The position numbers and the translations under genes were made by a program. Below are positions 58,334 to 64,000 of a stretch of 64,000 bases of DNA, piece after piece. The notes beneath the pieces are model-generated. The model made no database searches. It was not told where the DNA came from and was given only the letters and a program-made list of their open reading frames with translations. The DNA is from Bemisia tabaci (taxonomy: Eukaryota; Arthropoda; Insecta; Hemiptera; Aleyrodidae), in NCBI RefSeq assembly GCF_918797505.1, contig NC_092795.1, forward strand, positions 20,757,131-20,821,130. Direction: 5' to 3'. Within the stretch, counting starts at the first letter, position 1, and every line of letters starts with the position of its first letter.

Positions 58334-59228
58334 CATGGCCGGAATCACCTACTTGCCGCCCATGGGCCGCCTGTATTTTGCCGCCCCCTTCTCATTCGTT
58401 TTGAAACTCGATAAAAACCACCAAATGAACGTGTCAGCGGGAGAGGGGTGCATAAGACGCTTTTACTCGTGTTGAACACATTTTTTGGGAAAGTCCTGTC
58501 AACACTACTAGCAAAAGTTCACGGAACTTTGCGCGAAAGTTAAGTTCCGTAAACCTATCTCTGTGTGGACAAGGCCTTCCATTCATAAGAAATGAACGAA
58601 AAAATTATGAAAGAACAAACATAATAGTGTGGTTCAATGATCTTAACTTCCACCGCCGCACCGCGCAGACCGCACTGTGTTTGGCTTAATGCGTGAAGTA
58701 TTCACGCAGTCTTGTAGGCGCTATGCGTTTCACGCTGACCGCTTTGTGTTTGGCGCAATGCGTGAAGTATTCACGCAGTCTTGTAGGCACTATCCGTTTC
58801 ACGCTGACCGCAATGACCGCACTGTGTTTGATGCAATGCGTGAAGTATTCGTGCAGTCCTGTAGGCGCTAATATGTGTTACATGCCGATCGCCGAGCCGA
58901 GGGCTTCTCCTTTTCATCTCAAGTCCTCGTTATCATTTCTCTCTAAGTCTTCTCTGAGCCGTTCCAGACCAAATTGCGTGTTTGGTCTCTCTCTTAACTC
59001 GACTTATTAAAGGTGCTGTCTCTTGTATCACTAAGAGACGACAAAATTAGAAATTACTATCCTCTCAGGAAATGAGAGATTTTGTCGCCTTTTCTCGTTT
59101 GTAGTTGTGTTTTTATAAATCCGATTTTTCTTTTTACCTACACTTTAAAAAATTGCAAATTTTTGCCGCCCCTTAGATTTGCCGTCATCGGCCGCGGCCT
59201 ATGTGGCCACCCCCCTAATCCGGCCCTG
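58334..59228 (+). mobile_element. Non-autonomous hAT element, copy 2
   Basis: Left CATGGCCGGAATCACC (terminus changed by a few bases), right CTAATCCGGCCCTG. Flanks TTCTCTAC (58326-58333) and ATCTCTAC (59229-59236) match at seven of eight bases, a slightly decayed 8-bp hAT duplication. 895 bp, aligning with copy 1 (3943-4839) throughout, including the tandem CGCAATGCGTGAAGTATTC units and the CCGCGGCC block near the right end. No transposase. Confidence 0.88.
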
Positions 59229-59258
59229 ATCTCTACGTATGGGAGCTAATGATAAATA

Positions 59259-59512
59259 GCGGTGGTGACATTCCCAAACCACGTACCTCGATTTGCAACG
59301 TTGCAGACTACTTTTCATACTGTATTTTTTAAATGAAGAACTACTAAACGTCAATTCTTAAAAACTCCCGTGATTTTTCTTTTCAGTGTGAAGAAAAAAC
59401 TGTGAAAACTTCGAGGGATGCTATTGGTTTATTCTCGTTCACAACAGTAAAATGAGAGCGGAGATTTTTTAACACCACAAACGAGTTACGCGATTTGGGG
59501 ATTAGGCCGTCG
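59259..59512 (+). mobile_element. MITE, CGACGGTGAAACTACC family, copy 3
   Basis: Left GCGGTGGTGACATTCCCAAA then CCACGTACCTCG, right ACGAGTTACGCGATTTGGGG with GGCCGTCGAA. TA precedes the left end. It lies 30 bp right of the hAT element. More diverged than copies 1 and 2. Confidence 0.7.
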
Positions 59513-60188
59513 AATCGTTGTTCATTTAATGAGCTAAAAAGAGTGGTTCATCGTGGCAAAATGTGGTTCGTAAAACCCGTAATGACAACTCTTCTATCCA
59601 GAGATTTTGGGTTTTTATATTTCGATGTCAATTGAAACGTGTGTTTAGCTCCGAAGTTTATTCTTCTGTTTCGACCAACGAAAGGTAGAAAACAAACCAA
59701 GATGAAAATTATAAGATTCGGAGGGAAATCGTGAAATTGATACGTAGGAGACGGAAAGCAAGTTGTTGGAAAGATAAATTGAAACTTTGCGCCGTTTCAG
59801 AGGAGTAAAAGCAGGAAACAATCGAGTCAAAATGAATCAAGATGGAAACAAAATTAAATCTCGGAGGTTGGAAAAGGGTGGGCTCGGAAACAACACCTTT
59901 AATCAATATTATTGTTACTCTCGGAGACAAACGCTTCATGGTGTTGGCTCGGAAAGCTCCCTTGTTCATGCAAAAACGTCTACTAGCAATGGATTCATGT
60001 TCTGGTTTTTTTTCTCCTGTATTCGCCAGACAATCAACGTATGGAGGATATTCAACTCACTGCACGTAAAAAAGAAAAAAAGGAGTATAGTATATAAAAG
60101 AATTAAAGCCATTCATTGCTGTCTTAATCGAGATTCGTTGCAGGTACTGTTCGGACTCGCGCAATTTAATTTCAATACAAACTGAACA
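59513..60188. other. Unassigned stretch
   Basis: Overlapping frames up to 132 codons on plus (59787-60185) with no domain; the sequence is A-rich. No gene supported. Confidence 0.35.
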
Positions 60189-60190
60189 TG

Positions 60191-60419
60191 CACTGGAAAA
60201 AAAACACATTGGATCTAGAGTCCAGGCTCTTAAAAACATCGGCAAGAAAAAATTCTCTTGATTCAATCAGATTTAAGCTTAAATCAAGAACCAAGCCTCT
60301 TAATTTGAGCGGATTTCCTTTTGATTCAAGCAAAAATCTGATTGAATCAAGAGTATTTTTTTCTTGTCAATGTTTTCAAGATTCTGGACTCAAGATCCAA
60401 TGTGTTTTTTTTTCCAGTG
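60191..60419 (-). mobile_element. Fold-back MITE, CACTGGAAAA family, copy 5
   Basis: Starts CACTGGAAAAAAAACAC, ends GTTTTTTTTTCCAGTG, with TG on both sides (60189-60190, 60420-60421). Loop in the same orientation as copy 2. 229 bp, close to the family norm. Confidence 0.9.
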
Positions 60420-60526
60420 TGGGTTCCATTTGAACGAAAGGTAAATAGACTGCCTTGAACTAAAAGTAACGCTAATTTTGTGGTTTTTAGGAACTTTCCT
60501 TCCCTGTGATGCTTCCATTAGAAGCT

Positions 60527-60547
60527 CCCCCCCCCCCCCCCCCCCCC
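60527..60547 (+). repeat. Poly-C run of 21
   Basis: An uninterrupted run of 21 C. Such tracts are unstable and prone to assembly error; the exact count should not be trusted. Confidence 0.85.
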
Positions 60548-60644
60548 GGAGAAAAAATAACGTTGAATCAGCTTCCACAAATTAGACTAAAATCACCATT
60601 CGTGCTGTGCAGGTAGGCATAACGAACTCTGAAGCGTACCTTTC

Positions 60645-60815
60645 GTGGTATCTAAATTTCGAAATTATATGCAAAATGATCTGCCTTCATTTCAAACGAC
60701 AGGCAAAACGAGCCTCCACGAGTAGCAATAGTGGTATCTGAATGACGCGCATAATGACTTGCCTTCATTTTACAAGATAGGCAAAACGAGCTCCCACGAG
60801 CAGTAATAGTGGTAT
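60645..60815 (+). repeat. Two-unit tandem repeat, about 80 bp
   Basis: GTGGTATCT starts at 60645, 60731 and 60809 (spacings 86 and 78). Units share CTTCATTT, GA.AGGCAAAACGAGC and CCACGAG.AG.AATA. A third, weaker unit may precede (AGGCATAACGA). Non-coding. Confidence 0.7.
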
Positions 60816-61155
60816 CAACTAAAAAGTGTATATCACATCTGAGGGCGCAATATAACGACCTGTAAGAACCGCTTTCTCTTTTGCCATCCTTTTCTTTTCA
60901 ATCGAGGATGGATCCGTTTGTCTGAAAAATTCTTAAAGTTAGGGTGTCATCATTTCCGCACAATTTTATATCCACGAGCTCAGTTTTATTAATCCAATAA
61001 AACCGTCTTCACGGTTTCGTTACGAGTATTAAATTTGATTCGCTCGAGGGCACCCGGCGCCCCTTGGCTCCATCGTAAAACCACTCCTAATTGAAATCAT
61101 GTTGCAAAAGCCAAACGGCCAGTCATAACGGGGAGGGATTCAGCCAACCACTTCC
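60816..61155. other. Unassigned stretch
   Basis: Nothing recognised. Confidence 0.4.
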
Positions 61156-61159
61156 AAAT

Positions 61160-61732
61160 GGCCCGCGTTTTGCAGAAAGGAACTAAGCCACATCAGCTAT
61201 TGCCAAATTCTACTGGACAATTTAACTTCTTACAAGAGAACATTGGTGTGGATTCCTTTCAATACTTTAAGGAATACGCTCCGTACTCTGCAGAAAATAG
61301 AGAATTTGCAGGTGTCTCAAATTTGATGAATTCCGTGTTTAAGTGGAAGCTACTGAGTAAACTGAACACGAGGATGCCCTTCGTTCATGAATTGAACTAT
61401 TGTTGGAGAAGATTATGACAAAATTATCTAATCTGCTAAAATACGAATATTTAAATGGGAAATGCCGCCAAATGACGTCACTAGGCGGTGCATTTTCTCA
61501 CTTTTAAATATATCGAAATACTATTTCCCATATCAGGAAAACATTATAAAAAATGCTGTGAAATCAGCTCTTTAAGCACTTTCAGATAAAGCAAAAAATT
61601 TGCATGCAATTTCTCCATTCACTGAAATTTGCACAAAAATTCACACAGCCGATTTCATGCAAAAAATTAGAATGCCCGATTAAATGTTGCAACTGCTAAC
61701 GTGACTTGGTCCTTTTCTACCTAACGCAGTCC
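61160..61732. mobile_element. Long 573-bp member of the GGACCGCGTT MITE family
   Basis: Left GGCCCGCGTTTTGCAGAAAG, right CTTTTCTACCTAACGCAGTCC, with CACATCAGC-type words in the arms and a perfect 4-bp duplication AAAT (61156-61159, 61733-61736). It carries about 320 bp of extra interior absent from the 253-bp copies but shared with 35528-35885. That interior includes a CRE-like palindrome at 61464-61489. No transposase is seen. Confidence 0.8.
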
Positions 61733-61736
61733 AAAT

Positions 61737-62640
61737 ACCGTACGTCTTTTTTCGTTAGGAAATTGGCTCCCTCTCGCTGAAAGCTGCAATTTGGCAATGA
61801 TCGTTGTTTCATCGTTCCATTAAAGGATCCTCCTTTGACTGCCTCTTGCCCTTTCCTTGAGTCATCGCCGAGTAAAACAGTCTCTTCCAACTAGATGCTT
61901 TGCGTGCAGGAAAAGAAACAGTTGTAATAATAATACCACCCCCCTCCCTCTCCGCGACCCACCCTCGGAAACGTGGCGCTTTTCGTCGCTTGCTCCTGAT
62001 GCTTCGTTGATTTTTTCATTTGATCTTCGCTTTCGTTTGATTTTGATTCGTGCCCTTCCCTCCTTATTGATTGTTCCGCGTATTATTTTTTTCTCCTCGA
62101 ACGTTTATTCTGAGCCGGGAAAGCCCCCCATTTCCCGAGAAACGGAAGGGATGCGCGCGACCCCCACCCCCTCCTTTCTCCCGTACCGCGGCTCCCATAT
62201 TAGCCAGATAATGAAGTCGTTGACATGAATTTCTGCTATCAGCTTTCCTCAGCGTTGCGCATCGACTCACAATGCGTTCAGCATCTGCCTTGACTTTTGA
62301 GGACAAACAACGGAGGTTTTCTTTCCCGTTGTTCTTCAACCCCTTTTAACTAAAAGGATTCCATACACTCCTGTGCCCGAAATTCCGTATCTTACGGATT
62401 TTTATGAGAATCTGTGTTGCCATCCTGCAGGTGCTTTTTTTGAATTCACCATGGAAAAGATGGAAGGTTGATATATGTTTCATCTTTCGAAAAAGAAAAT
62501 TGCTCTAGAAACTACACATCAAAACTGTGTAAATGGATGATGTTCGTAAATTTTGAAAGTGAGGTTTTATATAAAAAAAAAATAGCAATGAACAGTAATA
62601 AATCGAGGTAGGATCGTAAGGATTATAATCAATTTCATTT
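61737..62640. other. Unassigned stretch
   Basis: A 123-codon plus frame (61857-62228) overlaps a 91-codon minus frame; both lie in C/T-rich sequence and have no motif. No gene supported. Confidence 0.35.
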
Positions 62641-62641
62641 C

Positions 62642-62752
62642 AATTTTTTTTTTATTGAATTTATTCTTTTTTTCTATAATGTTGATTTTTCTTTATGTTC
62701 CAGGTAAGTCGCCTATCAGCCGATATCATGCTCCTGTCCAAATCATATGTGA
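62642..62752 (+). promoter_or_regulatory. Strong candidate recursive splice site with a possible RS exon
   Basis: A long, almost uninterrupted T-rich polypyrimidine tract (62642-62699) ends in TTCCAG at 62703 and is followed with no gap by the consensus donor GTAAGT at 62704. This is the textbook ratchet-point arrangement. A second donor, CATAT|GTGAGTAAG, lies 45 bases further at 62749, which would close a short RS exon of the type used to define such acceptors. On the plus strand, like the site at 19450. Function depends on the region being transcribed as a long plus-strand intron, which is not shown here. Confidence 0.5.
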
Positions 62753-63045
62753 GTAAGCAGTCTCATAATTTGTCCATTTTTTTTATCGAAACAAAATCGT
62801 AAAAATGTTTCAACCGGTAAGATTCCCTGCTAAAACCGACCATGCTGGCAAAATTTTTATGGGGAAGGAGATGAATAATATCAAGGTTGTTATAGGTAGA
62901 ATCTGGGTTCAGTTAAACTTTGTAAGTTTATCATACCGAAATCGTGGTAAGGTTGTTCGAGTCCATACAAAAATAAAACAAGTAATCAGGTAAACAATAT
63001 AAAATATTTTCGATGAATTTCTTCATTTTGAACCTCCCTCTGATC

Positions 63046-64000
63046 CAGTAGCTTGGCCTGCTTTGCTTTGTACCGATTGAGCTGCCATTTAAAAATTAAA
63101 TCGATGGAAAAAGATCGACGAACTGGGTGTTTGCAACAAACATCTGAATGGACCACTAGACAGGGGACGAATTTTAGCATTCTAATACATGTTTCTGAAC
63201 CAAAATTTCTCGTAAAACACGATTCGCGCAACGAAAATTACTGAAACCAACTCCTAACAGAGATATTAACATTTTTATTTCACATTGGTTACGAGGAATT
63301 TGAACCGGCCGCTCACAAGAAACTCAAAGCTCTACGTGAATCAAATCGCGCACTACAATGGTTTCAGCAAGCTCCTCAATCGAGCAATGTTCGTTTCCCA
63401 CCATGTGTTGTTCAAACTATAAGCAATTTGCTATAGCTGAGCCAAAGCGTCAAGACTGAGGTTGCCAGATTTTTATATCGCTGAGACGTTTATGATAACA
63501 TTTAGCGCGCCATGTGAATCACGTAGAGCATTGAGTTTTCATGAGCGGATGGTTTCAATTCACGCATCAAGAATCATTAAATATCTTCGTAAGGAGTTAA
63601 TGTCGGTAATTTTCGTTGTGCGTATCGTGTTCTACGTGAAATTTTGGTCAGGAAACATGTATCAGAATGCTGAAATTCGTACCTTGTCTAGTGATCCATT
63701 ATCGATTCTTTAACACAGCTTGAAATGGGGAAGTATCGACAATCGATCATTCACGCCGCACAGTGGATTCAGTCAATGGGAGAGGTCGGACAAAATTTGG
63801 AAACTTTAAAAGCTTATAACTCAGTTTATACAAAATTTTTATGTTCTAAAGGTGGTTTCGTTGGTTTTTTTTGTGAAATTTTCTTCTAGAAGCACCCCTA
63901 AAAGTTTGAAATATGACGAAATAAACATCAAAATTTGCGGTTTTAGTTCAAAATTTCATGTCCGACCTCCTTGATCGACTCGATCTACTGTGCGCCGCGT
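63046..64000. mobile_element. Large CAGTGG / ATCGAT fold-back element, interrupted and cut by the window edge
   Basis: The left arm begins CAGTAGCTTGGCCTGC and includes CTGCCATTT and ATCGATGGAAAAAGATCGA; the right arm (to 63758) has ATCGATTCTTTAACA and ends GATCATTCACGCCG. Arms of about 230 bp also pair through ACGATTCGCGCAACGAAAAT and its inverse near 63610. The right terminus is split by the element at 63759-63992 and probably continues past base 64000. Modules are shared with the array at 33660-34490. Confidence 0.65.
63759..63992. mobile_element. Transib-like MITE with RSS-like ends
   Basis: Starts CACAGTGGATTCAGTC and ends GACTCGATCTACTGTG; the ends pair over about 36 bp. A perfect 5-bp duplication, CGCCG, flanks it (63754-63758, 63993-63997), matching the CGNCG preference known for Transib elements, relatives of RAG1. 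The left heptamer CACAGTG equals the V(D)J heptamer, and 23 bases later comes GACAAAATT, an A-rich nonamer-like block. The right end has CACAGTA and the same 23-base spacing to GACATGAAA. 234 bp, no transposase; it would need a Transib enzyme from elsewhere. Confidence 0.8.

Noticed and set aside
58675..58871. Protein with repeated MREVF..SCRR units
   Set aside because: It is translation of the hAT element's internal tandem repeat, whose unit is near a multiple of three; the reading frame is a by-product.
62949..62963. Possible tRNA gene or SINE (GTTCGAGTCC B-box-like word)
   Set aside because: No A box at a suitable distance upstream and no cloverleaf pairing.
1..64000. Telomeric TTAGG repeats, retrotransposon reverse transcriptase, or bacterial/symbiont operons
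   Set aside because: None seen: no TTAGG arrays, no reverse-transcriptase-like motifs in any listed frame, and no close-packed long frames with ribosome binding sites.

Overview
This window looks like gene-poor nuclear DNA of an insect, most likely intronic or intergenic. Three things support that: no long continuous reading frames, a dense load of short inverted-repeat transposons (MITEs), and a nuclear insertion of a mitochondrial 12S rRNA 3' end. Several repeats resemble ones I associate with whiteflies (Bemisia tabaci, Hemiptera). That is recollection, not a database result, and the species is unproven.

Layout. At least fifteen families of fold-back or MITE-like elements are scattered over both strands, many in two to five copies: a CACTGGAAAA fold-back element (5 copies, 2-bp target duplications), an 0.9-kb hAT element (2 copies, 8-bp duplications), a CTGCCGTGCTAAGG element (3 copies plus a divergent one, 4-bp duplications in two), a GGAC-ended group of 76 to 573 bp, TA-flanked mariner-type elements, one PIF/Harbinger-like element and, at the right edge, a Transib-like element whose ends look like V(D)J recombination signals. 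Two clear nested insertions (46204-46623, and 63759-63992 by inference) give relative ages. A tRNA-like SINE head sits near 54.3 kb, the NUMT near 29.6 kb, and a degenerate tandem array at 33.7-34.5 kb.

Host genes. The best coding call is a minus-strand first exon at 51108-51279, with a possible N-myristoylation start and a strong GTAAG splice donor. Weaker exon-like segments lie at 18141-18486 and 31866-31995 (plus strand). Two plus-strand sites (19450 and 62704) have a splice acceptor fused directly to a splice donor, the pattern of recursive splicing in very long introns. With the lack of exons this suggests, but does not prove, that much of the window lies inside a long plus-strand intron, with the 51-kb gene nested on the other strand. 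A CpG-rich patch lies at 57.1-57.5 kb.

The remaining sequence has no recognisable gene. The short reading frames are what chance and the palindromic repeats would give, and long unassigned stretches are marked as such. All similarity statements come from reading by eye; no search was run.
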